Source of the DNA: Collimonas sp. OK307
GTDB taxonomy: Bacteria; Pseudomonadota; Gammaproteobacteria; Burkholderiales; Burkholderiaceae_D
Assembly (NCBI RefSeq): GCF_900113705.1
Contig: NZ_FOQI01000009.1
Coordinates: 124,001-188,000, forward strand
Reading direction: 5' to 3'
DNA length: 64,000 nucleotides
The number at the start of each line of letters is the position of its first letter. The first letter of the stretch is position 1. Of this stretch, positions 1 through 11,057 are shown in pieces. Position numbers and translations under genes: made by a program. The notes beneath the pieces were generated by a model, which ran no database searches, was not told the DNA's origin, and was given only the letters and a program-made list of their open reading frames with translations.

Positions 1-172
1 GCGCGCGTTTGGCCAAAGGCAAGCCGCCCGAGGTGTTGAAAACCTTGGATAAGTCGCAGGGCTTTAATGCAATTTTTACGTCGTACTGTTTCGACAAAGC
101 CTGCAGGCGTGCATGCCCCAGGTAGGCGAACGGCGAGTGCGGCGCAAAATAATATTCACAGAGCTTGCTCAT
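1..172 (-). CDS. 2-hydroxychromene-2-carboxylate isomerase-like protein (DsbA-fold), partial
   Basis: Only the first 57 codons are inside the window; the gene runs off the left edge. The product begins MSKLCEYYFAPHSPFAYLGH, which is the N-terminus typical of the HCCA isomerase/DsbA-like GST-kappa family: a first beta strand followed by a 'SPFAYLG' turn that carries the glutathione-contacting Ser. Family members isomerise aromatic catabolic intermediates or have unknown thiol roles. It starts with ATG at 172 and lies upstream of nothing else visible on this strand. The family assignment rests on the N-terminus alone, so the substrate cannot be stated. Confidence 0.75.
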   Translation of the reverse strand, partial: MSKLCEYYFAPHSPFAYLGHARLQALSKQYDVKIALKPCDLSKVFNTSGGLPLAKRA

Positions 173-200
173 GGCTAATCCTCGGACAGTATTAGAACGA

Positions 201-623
201 TTAGAACGGTTTGACAACAACCAGAATCACGATGGCCAGCAGCAACAGGACCGGTACTTCATTGAACCAGCGGAACCAGGTGTGGCTGCGGGTATTCACC
301 CCGTTTTCAAATTTCTTCAGCAAGCTGCCGCAGGCATGGTGATAGCCAATCACCAGAATCACCAGGAATAATTTGGCATGCATCCAGCCATTGCCAGGAC
401 CTTTGCCGATGCCGTAACCCAGCCACAGCCACGCGCCGAACACAATCGCCGGCAACGACAGGATCGACATGAAGCGATACAGCTTGCGCGCCATTAACAA
501 CAATCTTTGGGTTGCCGCAGTATCTGTTTCCTGCGCCAGGTTGACCAGGATTCTTGGCAGATAAAACAGACCGGCGAACCATGAGGCGATGAAGACAATA
601 TGCAGCGACTTGATCCAAAGCAT
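201..623 (-). CDS. hemJ: HemJ/CopD-family membrane protein, probable protoporphyrinogen IX oxidase
   Basis: The 140-residue product has about four hydrophobic segments and opens with the HemJ-like motif MLWIKSLHIVFIASWFAGLF, including the conserved His near residue 8. In the family this is a heme-binding membrane oxidase that converts protoporphyrinogen IX to protoporphyrin IX in heme synthesis. Size and motif fit the family (about 140-150 residues). AAAAGGA lies a few bases upstream of the ATG at 623, supporting that start. It is downstream of proA on the same strand but 227 bp away, so probably separately expressed. Older annotations call such proteins CopD family or UPF0093; the oxidase role is inferred. 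Confidence 0.8.
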   Translation of the reverse strand: MLWIKSLHIVFIASWFAGLFYLPRILVNLAQETDTAATQRLLLMARKLYRFMSILSLPAIVFGAWLWLGYGIGKGPGNGWMHAKLFLVILVIGYHHACGSLLKKFENGVNTRSHTWFRWFNEVPVLLLLAIVILVVVKPF

Positions 624-726
624 GGGGATTCCTTTTTTTGATTATTACGGGAAGGGTGAATTCGATTGCATATAAGACAAGAGTACTAGCAAGTCGGTTC
701 TACAGATATTGGGCAATAGCGTAATC

Positions 727-768
727 GGCCAGGGTTTTCCGCTGTGACATTGCAGAATGTCCCTGGCC
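727..768. repeat. Inverted repeat GGCCAGGG/CCCTGGCC downstream of proA
   Basis: Perfect 8-bp arms at 727-734 and 761-768 are separated by 26 bases in the hemJ-proA gap. A second imperfect palindrome, GTAGCT...AGCTAC around the core AAGTACTT, sits at 803-826. Neither is followed by a T-run on the proA strand, so they are not clear intrinsic terminators. They may be RNA 3'-end structures or dispersed palindromes. Confidence 0.4.
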
Positions 769-850
769 CTGATGCAAAGGATGATTCAGGGCCGTAACCG
801 CGGTAGCTGCAAGTACTTCAAGCTACGTGGCGCACGTTGGGTGCTACTTG

Positions 851-2116
851 TTACTCGCGTACTTCGCCGTGCCCGAACACCACATATTTTAGCGAAGTCA
901 GGCCTTCCAGGCCGACCGGTCCGCGCGCATGCAATTTATCGTTGGAGATACCGATTTCAGCGCCCAGGCCGAATTCGAAACCATCCGCAAAACGGGTCGA
1001 GGCATTGATCATCACCGAGGCAGAATCGACTTCGCGCAAGAAACGCATCGCCCGCGAATGATTTTCGGTGACGATGCTGTCCGTATGCTGTGAGGAGTAG
1101 GTGTTGATATGGGCGATTGCCTCATCCACGTCGGCCACGATCTTGACGGACAGGATCGCCGCCAGATACTCGGTACCCCAATCTTCTTCGGTAGCGGCGG
1201 CCAGGTGAGGGTAGCCCGCCAGGATGGCACGCGCTTCATCGTCGGCGCGCAGTTCGACCTCTTTAGACTGGTACAGCATGGCCAGCTGCGGTAATACCTG
1301 TGGCGCAATTGCGCGCGCCACCAGCAAGGTTTCCATTGTGTTGCAAGTGCCGTAACGATGGCATTTGGCATTGAAGGCAATCTTCACGGCTTTGTCGAGA
1401 TCGGCCTGATCGTCGATATAGACGTGGCAGATGCCGTCGAGATGCTTGATCATCGGCACCGTGGCTTCCTTGATCAGGCGTTCGATCAGGCCCTTGCCGC
1501 CGCGCGGCACTATAACGTCGACGTATTGCGGCATCGTGATCAGGGCGCCAACGGCAGCGCGGTCAGTGGTGTCGACCACTTGTACCGCATCCTGCGGCAG
1601 GCCGGCACCGGCCAGGCCTTCTTGCACCAGCTTGGCCAGTGCCTGGTTGCAATGGTGGGCTTCCGAGCCGCCGCGCAAGATGGTGGCGTTACCGCTCTTG
1701 ATGCACAGGCCGGCGGCGTCTACCGTGACATTCGGACGTGCTTCGTAAATGATGCCGATGACACCCAGCGGTACCCGCATCTGGCCTACCTGGATGCCGG
1801 TAGGACGGTACTTCATGTTCGAGATTTCGCCGATCGGATCGGGCAGGGCGACAATTTGCTCAAGCCCCGCGATCATGGTGGCGATGGCTTGCTCCGAAAG
1901 CGTCAGGCGATCCAGCATCGCTGGCGCCAGGCCGTTGGCGCGTGCGGTTTCCAGATCGATCTGGTTAGCCGCGCGCAACAGGTCGGCATCGCGCCGGATG
2001 GCGGCGGCAATCAGGCTCAGTGCGCGGTTCTTGACGGCGCTGTCGGCACGCGCCATGGCGCGCGATGCGGCGCGGGCACGTTGTCCGACTTCGGTCATGT
2101 AGTGTTGGATGTTCAT
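851..2116 (-). CDS. proA: Gamma-glutamyl phosphate reductase
   Basis: The enzyme reduces gamma-glutamyl phosphate to glutamate semialdehyde with NADPH, the second step of proline synthesis, in the cytosol. The 421-residue product shows the aldehyde-dehydrogenase-like ProA fold, with '[27 protein letters not shown]' style cofactor-binding sequence around residue 120 and the catalytic Cys in '[13 protein letters not shown]'. I chose ATG at 2116 (MNIQHYM) over an in-frame TTG at 2128. The stop of holA lies 19 bp upstream, so holA and proA are probably cotranscribed. No proB is visible next to it. Confidence 0.95.
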   Translation of the reverse strand: MNIQHYMTEVGQRARAASRAMARADSAVKNRALSLIAAAIRRDADLLRAANQIDLETARANGLAPAMLDRLTLSEQAIATMIAGLEQIVALPDPIGEISNMKYRPTGIQVGQMRVPLGVIGIIYEARPNVTVDAAGLCIKSGNATILRGGSEAHHCNQALAKLVQEGLAGAGLPQDAVQVVDTTDRAAVGALITMPQYVDVIVPRGGKGLIERLIKEATVPMIKHLDGICHVYIDDQADLDKAVKIAFNAKCHRYGTCNTMETLLVARAIAPQVLPQLAMLYQSKEVELRADDEARAILAGYPHLAAATEEDWGTEYLAAILSVKIVADVDEAIAHINTYSSQHTDSIVTENHSRAMRFLREVDSASVMINASTRFADGFEFGLGAEIGISNDKLHARGPVGLEGLTSLKYVVFGHGEVRE

Positions 2117-2135
2117 ATGTTCTATCAACTAACTA

Positions 2136-3152
2136 TCAATTATGTGCGACTTTTAAACCCAGCTGCAGCAAAGCGTCCCAGGCATCGCCGGAAAACGCTT
2201 TGGCACGTAAACCTTTGACCATCTTGTCGATTTGCGCGGCATCTTTCAATGCCGCTTCCAGCGTCGACAGGCTCAGGCGCCGCAGCGCCGGCTCCATCAG
2301 TTTTTCGCGCGGTCCCCAGATGCGATATTCCTTCAGCAGCGCGGATATCGGCCGTCCCTGGCTGGCTGCCGATTTCAATTTCAACAAGGTGCGGATTTCT
2401 TCGGAGACCGCCCACAGCACCAGCGGCAAGGCTTCGCCTTCGCCTTTCAAACCGTCCATCATGCGCACCAGGCGCGCCGTATCGCCGACCAGCATCGCCT
2501 CATTGAGCTTGAAGACATCATAACGCGCGACGTTGAGGACTGCATCGTGGCACTGTTCGAAACTCAGTTTGCCGGGAGGATGCAGCAAAGCCAGTTTCTG
2601 GATTTCCTGATGCGCCGCCAGCAGATTGCCTTCGACCCGATCGGCGATGAAATCCAGCGATTGCCGGTCTGCGCTTTGTTGCTGAGCCGCCAGGCGAATC
2701 CCGATCCAATTGGGTAAATGGGCTCGCTCCACCAACGGAATATCTATATACATAGCGCTCTGCTGCAGCGTGGCGACCCAGGCGGCTTTTTGCGTCGCCC
2801 AGTCCAGCTTGGGCAAGCTAATGATCGTGACGTTATCGGGATTCAGCGTCGCGGTATAGTTTTGCAAAGCCTGGCCGCCGTCCTTGCCAGGTTTGCCGGT
2901 CGGGATGCGCAATTCGATCAGTTTTTTATCGCCGAACAGCGATTGCGACTGATTGGCAGCCAGCAGTTCTCCCCATTTGAAACTACGGTCGACCACCAGC
3001 ACATCGCGCTCGCTGCAGCCATTGCTGCGCGCGCTCTTGCGTATCTTGTCGGATGCCTCCAGCGCCAGCAGATGCTCGTCGCTGGTGATTACGTACAAGG
3101 GCGCCAGGGTTTTCGCCAGATGGCCGTCGAGCGCGTCGAACCGCAATTGCAT
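2136..3152 (-). CDS. holA: DNA polymerase III subunit delta
   Basis: Delta opens the beta clamp as part of the clamp loader. The 338-residue length is normal for HolA. It begins MQLRFDALDGHLAKTLAPLY and continues with 'VITSDEHLLALEASDKIR', the delta N-terminal ATPase-like domain that lacks a functional Walker A. An AAAGG ribosome site lies upstream of the ATG. The gene follows lptE after an 18-bp gap, and the order leuS-lptE-holA-proA on one strand matches the usual betaproteobacterial arrangement. Confidence 0.94.
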   Translation of the reverse strand: MQLRFDALDGHLAKTLAPLYVITSDEHLLALEASDKIRKSARSNGCSERDVLVVDRSFKWGELLAANQSQSLFGDKKLIELRIPTGKPGKDGGQALQNYTATLNPDNVTIISLPKLDWATQKAAWVATLQQSAMYIDIPLVERAHLPNWIGIRLAAQQQSADRQSLDFIADRVEGNLLAAHQEIQKLALLHPPGKLSFEQCHDAVLNVARYDVFKLNEAMLVGDTARLVRMMDGLKGEGEALPLVLWAVSEEIRTLLKLKSAASQGRPISALLKEYRIWGPREKLMEPALRRLSLSTLEAALKDAAQIDKMVKGLRAKAFSGDAWDALLQLGLKVAHN

Positions 3153-3170
3153 TAACTGACCTTTAGCTGG

Positions 3171-3779
3171 TTATTTGACAGGAACGGTGGCTGGAACGGT
3201 AGCCGGGGTTACCTCCGCTGGCTGGTTTTGCTGATCCGGTTGGGTTGGCTGCGCTGTCTTGAGCGCTGCCAGGCGACGCAGAACCTGTTGCACCATGTCG
3301 CTTCGCATGTCGCGGTACAGCAGCACCTCTTCCGCTGCCTTGGACAATTCTTGCGACGAGTTATAGCTGATGTCGCGCTTCAATGTAATCAGCGTCGCCG
3401 GCAACAATTCCTTCTTTTCCGCGTCAGTCACACGGAAAGTCAGTCTGTAATACAGCATATATTCGCTCGCGCGGCCGGAGCTGTTGAGAGTCAGGATGAC
3501 TTTCTCCTGGGTTTCGCCAAGTACTTCCAGTATTACCTCTGCACCTTTTGCGGACGTCAACACCTGCGTATCGCCGCTGGCCAGGATATTGCGTTTCAAC
3601 TCGATTCCCAGGGGGGAGTTGGGGCCAAACGTCATATACAGGGACTTGAATGGCAAATTAGCCGAATTGCGCAGATGAAAACCGCAGGCGCACAGCATCG
3701 CCGTCATGACCAGTATCAAGGGCCAGCGCAACCATGTGCCGGAATCTGCAGGCATTCTGAGAGGCATTCTATTCAACAT
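3171..3779 (-). CDS. lptE: LPS-assembly lipoprotein LptE
   Basis: LptE plugs the LptD outer-membrane barrel that inserts lipopolysaccharide. The product has a signal peptide ending in a lipobox (MLCAC), so the mature lipidated Cys starts CGFHLR, the classical 'CGFhLR' start of LptE/RlpB. I chose ATG at 3779 because AAGGA precedes it by 8 bases; an upstream in-frame ATG at 3866 would overlap leuS and add a nonsignal extension. The C-terminal 30 residues are Gln/Pro/Thr-rich and low complexity. It is part of the leuS-lptE-holA-proA run. Confidence 0.92.
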   Translation of the reverse strand: MLNRMPLRMPADSGTWLRWPLILVMTAMLCACGFHLRNSANLPFKSLYMTFGPNSPLGIELKRNILASGDTQVLTSAKGAEVILEVLGETQEKVILTLNSSGRASEYMLYYRLTFRVTDAEKKELLPATLITLKRDISYNSSQELSKAAEEVLLYRDMRSDMVQQVLRRLAALKTAQPTQPDQQNQPAEVTPATVPATVPVK

Positions 3780-3858
3780 TCGGACATTCCTTGTTTCAAG
3801 ATTGAAGGCCGGACGCATGCATCCGGCCCTGCTTTGGAAGTACTTGCGAACTAGTACA

Positions 3859-6555
<2,697 letters not shown>

Positions 6556-6666
6556 TCAGGTCGTCGGCACTAAAGGTCGCCGTAGTAAATCGTACGGCAG
6601 CCGGGACGAATCTGATAGCCTTGGTCGTTGCGAATCGGAATGGGAACTTGCTGAGCCAATATTCTT

Positions 6667-6702
6667 GGCATCCGAACCGGTGATTATACTGGTTCGGATG
6701 CC
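6667..6702. repeat. Perfect 12-bp inverted repeat in the leuS upstream region
   Basis: GGCATCCGAACC at 6667-6678 is exactly complementary to GGTTCGGATGCC at 6691-6702, with a 12-base loop. It lies about 65 bp downstream of the PAP2/VirK fusion stop and about 165 bp upstream of leuS. No T-run follows on the minus strand, so it may be an operator or a processing structure rather than a terminator. A related palindrome GAACCGGTTC at 6760-6769 overlaps the fusion gene's stop codon. Apart from these I see nothing in 6505-6767. Confidence 0.5.
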
Positions 6703-6767
6703 GCTTTAGCGTAAGGTACACGTGGAGTCACGCGATACTTGATGGTTGGCTCGGGAACCGAACCGGT

Positions 6768-8303
6768 TCAGGCAGCGCTGAATGTGCTCGAAAAGCCTGT
6801 CAGGGCAGCCTGTATAGCGCGTTCTGTCAGTTCGATGCGTTTACGCGCTTCCGAGCGCTTATGCGAGGGAATTTCTTGCAGGTTGGGAGCGGCAATGGCG
6901 TCGCATGCAAGCTGATATTCACCGTCCGGGCGGCGGACAGCCCCAATTTCTTGCCAAAAATCATCATAATCGGCGAATACCTGGCCAGCGCGGACTTGAT
7001 GGAACATGACGCGATTTTGATTTCCCACCAGAATCAGCTTCTTGCAGCCGTAGGCATGGCCGATTTCTCGCACCAGTCGCAGCATCAGGCCCTTTGGCCG
7101 CAGTCCGAACATGTCGCGGGTGGCATTGCGCACCCGTTCTTGGGAATCGCTGCCACGTGGGCCTTGCAGGCAACCTATGCCGATGCAGGGAACCAGTTCA
7201 TTGCCATAGAAAGTGAAGGCTACCGAGAACAAGAGTTTTTGGTCGCTGCACAGGTCAAGCGTCAGTTCGCCTTCCCGGTCCAGCCTTTCAATCGCCGACA
7301 GCCGGAGTTCATAGGTAGTCCCGGATTTGCCGCTAAAACTGCCTAGCAGCTGCGGTGTTAGCGATGCGTGCAAGACCAGGGGGCCGAGACCTTGCCTGAA
7401 AATGAAGTCGTAGTGGCTGACCAGAATATTCAGCCGGTCCTGGCTGCGCAGACGCAACGACTGGTAGGGACGGTAGATTTTTTGCAACAGCCTGGGCGTG
7501 GCTTGCGCCAGCCTGGCATGCATCGGCGTTGTATTCCAATAGGCCAGCCAGCGCTGTGTCTGTTGATAATACAGCACCGTGCGGACGCTCAGTTTCAGCT
7601 GTTTGGCGAAGTAGGACAGGCCGCGCGGCGAGTGCTTCAGGCAAGTGTGCAGCGTAATGCGCGGCCCGCTGTTGCGGATTCTCGGTAAGGCCGGTTGTGG
7701 ATACAAAAGATGGGATATTTCCGATAGTAATGTCAGGTTTTGCAGGCTGCCGTTGAGAAATCTGATGGCCCCGTGGCTGACCAGCTTGCCGTACCTGCTG
7801 TTCATGGCGAGCATTATCGCCAGGGAGACCAGGCCGGCGCCAAAAATATCCATCGGATAGTGCATTCCAAGAAAGATCTTGGCCCAGCTAACGGCAAGCG
7901 ACAGTATCACCAGCAATACACCGACCCATTTGATTTTGATGGCTTTTGCGGTCCACAGCGTTAATCCGGTGGCGAGGATGACGGCAATCGTGACGTTAGG
8001 CGAAACACAGTGCGCGCTTTTGGCCTGGTACAGGTAATTGTTCCGCTCGTCCGGGACCAGGGCGCTCCAGAGTAGCGCAATGACTTTGCTGGCCAATACC
8101 GCGGCAGCTGTCGTGACGATCGCTTTGAGAGAAAGGCGGCGGGTGGTCCGACTGCCGTTAATCCATAAGGCGACCAGGCTGGTCGGCACCAGATATACCC
8201 CCCATTCAGCGATTGCCAACGCCAGCATGAACGGAATGCCGATGTATCCGGCAGGAGCATTGAATGTCGACCACAACAGGTGATTGTAAGAGGACAGAGT
8301 CAT
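6768..8303 (-). CDS. PAP2-like membrane domain fused to a VirK/YbjX (DUF535) domain
   Basis: The 511-residue product has two parts. Residues about 20-165 form a polytopic domain with the layout of a PAP2/undecaprenyl-diphosphatase: 'AKIFLGMHYPMDIFGA' keeps the motif-3 His148 and Asp152. The SR of motif 3 is AK, and the motif-2 PSGH position reads SPNVT with no His, so catalysis is doubtful. Residues about 215-490 match VirK/YbjX: 'GIGCLQGPRG', 'MFGLRPKGLMLRLV' and 'ADYDDFWQEIG'. VirK/YbjX proteins are linked to envelope stress and antimicrobial-peptide resistance in enterobacteria. The SD is weak before the ATG at 8303. Function of the fusion is unknown. Confidence 0.8.
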   Translation of the reverse strand: MTLSSYNHLLWSTFNAPAGYIGIPFMLALAIAEWGVYLVPTSLVALWINGSRTTRRLSLKAIVTTAAAVLASKVIALLWSALVPDERNNYLYQAKSAHCVSPNVTIAVILATGLTLWTAKAIKIKWVGVLLVILSLAVSWAKIFLGMHYPMDIFGAGLVSLAIMLAMNSRYGKLVSHGAIRFLNGSLQNLTLLSEISHLLYPQPALPRIRNSGPRITLHTCLKHSPRGLSYFAKQLKLSVRTVLYYQQTQRWLAYWNTTPMHARLAQATPRLLQKIYRPYQSLRLRSQDRLNILVSHYDFIFRQGLGPLVLHASLTPQLLGSFSGKSGTTYELRLSAIERLDREGELTLDLCSDQKLLFSVAFTFYGNELVPCIGIGCLQGPRGSDSQERVRNATRDMFGLRPKGLMLRLVREIGHAYGCKKLILVGNQNRVMFHQVRAGQVFADYDDFWQEIGAVRRPDGEYQLACDAIAAPNLQEIPSHKRSEARKRIELTERAIQAALTGFSSTFSAA

Positions 8304-8682
8304 ATGCCTGGGCGATTAAAAAGGGGGGATGTGGAATGGTGCAAAAATCATGATTAAAATGCAAACAGATAGGGCAGATGTTTGCTTTGTGACTTTTGTG
8401 ACACATTAAGATACATATAAAAATATAATGTTACATGCAAATCTGCAAAGGAGTATCGTTTGATGAAATTATTAAATTGCCAAGTGGAAACTAATGACGC
8501 TGGCGCGAAATGCGGGACCAGCGGAGGGAGATTGTGAAGAGGGAGATGTGATGCGGGCAGGGGACGAACCCGGTAAGGCCAGGCGGCCACCGGGTGCGGA
8601 GAATTACTTTAGAGACAGTTTGTTGAAGGCCAGCTTCAGAATGCTGCAAGCAGTTTGTCGGTGGCGGCCGATATTCAGATAT
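8304..8682. other. AT-rich gene-poor stretch between dapB and the PAP2/VirK fusion
   Basis: Positions 8330-8470 are markedly AT-rich, with a TATAAT at 8424-8429 (plus strand) and two copies of TTTGTGAC near 8386 and 8395. Near 8568-8597 a hairpin can form from CCCGGT...ACCGGG with inner GGCC pairs and no T-run. Besides the possible short gene at 8463 I find no credible coding region. The promoter of the minus-strand fusion gene should also lie here. Confidence 0.4.
8463..8537 (+). CDS. Possible 24-codon leader or small protein
   Basis: An ATG at 8463 is preceded at a good distance by AAAGGAG (8447-8453) and, further upstream, by a TATAAT at 8424-8429. The peptide begins MKLLNCQVETNDAGAK, continues for 24 residues with two Cys, and ends at TGA 8535-8537. 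No family is recognised and nothing downstream on this strand needs a leader, since dapB is convergent. The support is the ribosome site and the A-rich early codons only; it may be chance. Confidence 0.25.
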   Translation: MKLLNCQVETNDAGAKCGTSGGRL

Positions 8683-9489
8683 TCAGCGCAGGCCCAGCAC
8701 GTCTTGCATGTCGTACAGTCCGTTACTCTTGTCGCGCAAGAAACGTGCGGCGCGTAAGGCGCCCTGTGCGTAAGTAACGCGGCTAGAGGATTTGTGCGTG
8801 ATCTCAACGCGTTCGCCGATGCCGGCAAACAGCACCGTATGGTCGCCGACAATATCGCCGCCGCGGATAGCGGCAAAACCGATAGAGGATGGATCGCGTT
8901 CCCCGGTGATGCCTTCGCGGGCATAGACCGCGACGTCATCCAGCTTGCGCCCGAGTGCATCGGCGACGACTTCACCCATCATCAGCGCGGTGCCGGACGG
9001 AGCATCGACCTTATGGCGATGATGTGCTTCGATGATTTCGATGTCGTAGCCGTGGGAAAAGCTCTTGGCTGCCATTTCCAGCAATTTCAGCGTGACATTG
9101 ACGCCAACGCTCATATTGGACGCGAACACGATGGCAGTCTTTTTTGCCGCTGCCGCGATCGCCGCCTTGCCGGCTTCATCGAAGCCGGTGGTGCCGATAA
9201 TCATCTTGATGCCATGGGCGGCGCAATAGTTGAGATGCTTCAGCGTGCCCTCGGGGCGCGTGAAATCGATCAGATAAGCTGCCTGCGCCAGGCCCTTGGC
9301 CAAATCGGCTTCAATCAGGACATTGGCCGGCTTGCCCAGGAATGCGGCGGCGTCAGTTCCCAATTCCGGTGCATCCGGCAGGCCCAGCGCACCGGCCAGC
9401 TGCGCATCGTCGGCGTTTTGAATTGCCTCAACCAGCATGCGCCCCATGCGCCCCGATGCACCTGCAACGGCTATTTTCATCTGAGTCAT
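8683..9489 (-). CDS. dapB: 4-hydroxy-tetrahydrodipicolinate reductase
   Basis: DapB reduces hydroxytetrahydrodipicolinate with NAD(P)H in lysine/diaminopimelate synthesis. The 268-residue product has the N-terminal Rossmann motif [12 protein letters not shown] and the catalytic/substrate-binding '[16 protein letters not shown]' segment, both diagnostic. ATG at 9489 (MTQMKIAV) was kept; the second Met at 9480 is an alternative. It is 41 bp downstream of bamE on the same strand and likely cotranscribed with it. Confidence 0.96.
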   Translation of the reverse strand: MTQMKIAVAGASGRMGRMLVEAIQNADDAQLAGALGLPDAPELGTDAAAFLGKPANVLIEADLAKGLAQAAYLIDFTRPEGTLKHLNYCAAHGIKMIIGTTGFDEAGKAAIAAAAKKTAIVFASNMSVGVNVTLKLLEMAAKSFSHGYDIEIIEAHHRHKVDAPSGTALMMGEVVADALGRKLDDVAVYAREGITGERDPSSIGFAAIRGGDIVGDHTVLFAGIGERVEITHKSSSRVTYAQGALRAARFLRDKSNGLYDMQDVLGLR

Positions 9490-9530
9490 TGTTAATTCGA
9501 CGATCTGAACAATTGGTTAATTTTGATTAC

Positions 9531-10109
9531 TTAATTAGTTTTGCCCGGCATCGGTGCGGCAGGCGCGGTTGGCGCCATTTCCAGGTTCTTCAGGCTCTTC
9601 TTGGCTTCTGCGGCGCCGCCCGAAATTTTATCCAGGTAATCGTTTTCGGTAGGCAGGTTGCCGCCATCAACGCGTGCCAGCAGGTTACCGTTGAAGAAAA
9701 CGCTGACGCGGCTGGTGGTGACTTCGCCGTTACCCTTTTGCAGGCGGAACACGTAATCCCAGCGATCTTCATGGAACACGTCCGTAATCAAAGGCGAACC
9801 GAGCGCAAAACGCACTTGTTCACGGGTCATGCCTTCTTTAACTTGCGCCAACATTTCTTTCGAGACGAAGTTTCCTTGCTGGATATCTATCCGATAAGGA
9901 GAAAAAATGCCCAGGAAGCGGCGATGCTTGATAGTTTGAACCCCGCTGGTGTCAGAAGCGGCTGCCGTGTCCGCGGCGGTACCGGCGGGGACAGCAGCAG
10001 TGGGCTGGTCAATCAGCGGATTCTTTGATGCGCAACCGGCCAAAGCGGCCATGAAGACAACTGCAGCGGTCAAAGCGGAGGTACGTACTGGGGAGAGCAA
10101 CATGCGCAT
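9531..10109 (-). CDS. bamE: Outer membrane assembly lipoprotein BamE (SmpA)
   Basis: BamE is a small lipoprotein of the beta-barrel assembly machine. A signal peptide ends in the lipobox LAGC, followed by a disordered Ala/Thr-rich linker. The SmpA core then reads 'YRIDIQQGNFVSKEM' and 'GMTREQVRFALGSPLITDVFHEDRWDYVF', both strongly family specific. The C-terminus carries an additional Ala/Pro-rich tail, as is usual in betaproteobacteria. It is divergent from fur across 74 bp, a conserved arrangement. Confidence 0.94.
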   Translation of the reverse strand: MRMLLSPVRTSALTAAVVFMAALAGCASKNPLIDQPTAAVPAGTAADTAAASDTSGVQTIKHRRFLGIFSPYRIDIQQGNFVSKEMLAQVKEGMTREQVRFALGSPLITDVFHEDRWDYVFRLQKGNGEVTTSRVSVFFNGNLLARVDGGNLPTENDYLDKISGGAAEAKKSLKNLEMAPTAPAAPMPGKTN

Positions 10110-10115
10110 AAGGAT

Positions 10116-10154
10116 CTCAATTGATTGAGCAACAGTGCTAAAACGCTATATGAT
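10116..10154 (+). promoter_or_regulatory. Putative fur promoter and dyad in the bamE-fur gap
   Basis: TTGAGC (10125-10130) and TATGAT (10149-10154) are spaced by 18 bases and would start transcription about 20 bp before the fur ATG. The -35 overlaps a dyad CTCAAT-TG-ATTGAG at 10116-10129, which also lies just before the bamE start on the other strand, so one protein could influence both genes. I see no clear canonical Fur box. Confidence 0.45.
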
Positions 10155-10183
10155 AAAGCAGATCATCCATTTGTGACCAAAAC

Positions 10184-10609
10184 ATGCCGAACAATCCATC
10201 CGAACTAAAAGCCAGCGGCCTCAAAGCCACCTTGCCACGCCTGAAAATCCTGGAAATTTTCCAGAATAGCGAGGTGCGTCACCTGAGCGCTGAAGACGTC
10301 TATAAAATTTTGCTGAGCGACAATCTCGATGTCGGTCTGGCAACCGTGTATCGTGTACTGACCCAATTCGAGCAGGCCGGGTTGTTGCAGCGCAACCACT
10401 TTGAAACCGGCAAGGCCGTGTTTGAACTTAACGAAGGCTCACATCACGACCATCTGGTTTGCCTGGATTGTGGCCTGGTTGAGGAATTTTATGACGAAGA
10501 AATTGAAAAACGTCAGAAAGTCGTTGCCAAGGAACATGGCTTTGAAATCGCCGACCATGCGCTGGCTTTATACGGCCATTGCCGGGATTGCCGCAAGAAG
10601 AAGGGTTAA
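10184..10609 (+). CDS. fur: Ferric uptake regulator
   Basis: Fur is an iron-responsive dimeric repressor. The 141-residue protein has an N-terminal winged helix ([15 protein letters not shown] through [17 protein letters not shown]). The C-terminal metal region has '[11 protein letters not shown]' and a second 'CRDC' Cys pair that forms the structural zinc site. Length is typical. There is no strong SD before the ATG at 10184, but the start fits family N-termini. It is divergent from bamE and convergent with the TfoX-like gene. Confidence 0.96.
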   Translation: MPNNPSELKASGLKATLPRLKILEIFQNSEVRHLSAEDVYKILLSDNLDVGLATVYRVLTQFEQAGLLQRNHFETGKAVFELNEGSHHDHLVCLDCGLVEEFYDEEIEKRQKVVAKEHGFEIADHALALYGHCRDCRKKKG

Positions 10610-10614
10610 AAGAA

Positions 10615-10670
10615 GCGTAAAGCACCGGGCTGATGCGTCGCTTTGCCGCGTTACCGTTTAGTGCTTACGC
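10615..10670. terminator. Hairpin between convergent fur and TfoX-like genes
   Basis: GCGTAAAGCAC at 10615-10625 pairs with GTGCTTACGC at 10661-10670, with one bulged base. It overlaps the last codons of the TfoX-like gene. There is no strong T-run, so it may work as a bidirectional 3'-end structure rather than a classical terminator. Confidence 0.35.
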
Positions 10671-11029
10671 GTCTTAGGTGCCTTGGGCGCCGGCTTTGAA
10701 TTTGCCTTACGCACCGCAGCCGCATAAGCAAGCCGCGCCCACGGGGTCATTGCAGCGGCGGCATCCATGGCGTCTTCAGGCGCCGACCAGTAGCTCATTT
10801 CAATCGACCTTCCTCTGCTCTCGGTGACAAAAGGCCGGCAACCGGCAGCCGCGAATTGCGGCCGGGTTTCCTCATCAGTCTTGAGAAACAGGGTGCCATC
10901 GGCAACCAGGCCGATCATCACGCTATCGTAGTAAATGCCATAGCCGCCAAACATCCTGCGAGCGCTAATAGCGCCAAGCGGCGCCAGCAGCTCGCGGATA
11001 TAGTCGATGATTGCTTCGTTTTGGGACAC
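10658..11029 (-). CDS. TfoX/Sxy N-terminal domain protein
   Basis: The 123-residue protein consists of the TfoX N-terminal domain alone, recognised by 'LAPLGAISARRMFGGYGIYYDSVMIGLVADGTLFLKTDEETRPQF' style sequence. It has a basic Lys/Pro-rich tail. In gammaproteobacteria the two-domain Sxy/TfoX activates competence genes with CRP; single-domain proteins like this are widespread and mostly uncharacterised. It is convergent with fur and follows hrcA by 28 bp on the same strand, so it could be cotranscribed with hrcA. Confidence 0.88.
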   Translation of the reverse strand: MSQNEAIIDYIRELLAPLGAISARRMFGGYGIYYDSVMIGLVADGTLFLKTDEETRPQFAAAGCRPFVTESRGRSIEMSYWSAPEDAMDAAAAMTPWARLAYAAAVRKANSKPAPKAPKTRKH

Positions 11030-11057
11030 GTTTCCGGCAACAGTATTAGCAACAGCG

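Noticed and set aside
1358-2218. Long plus-strand frame opposite proA
   Set aside because: It mirrors the high-GC proA gene on the other strand and has no family features.
6661-6702. tRNA-like GGTTCGGATGCC sequence
   Set aside because: No acceptor stem, D-arm or anticodon arm can be built around it. It is a simple inverted repeat.
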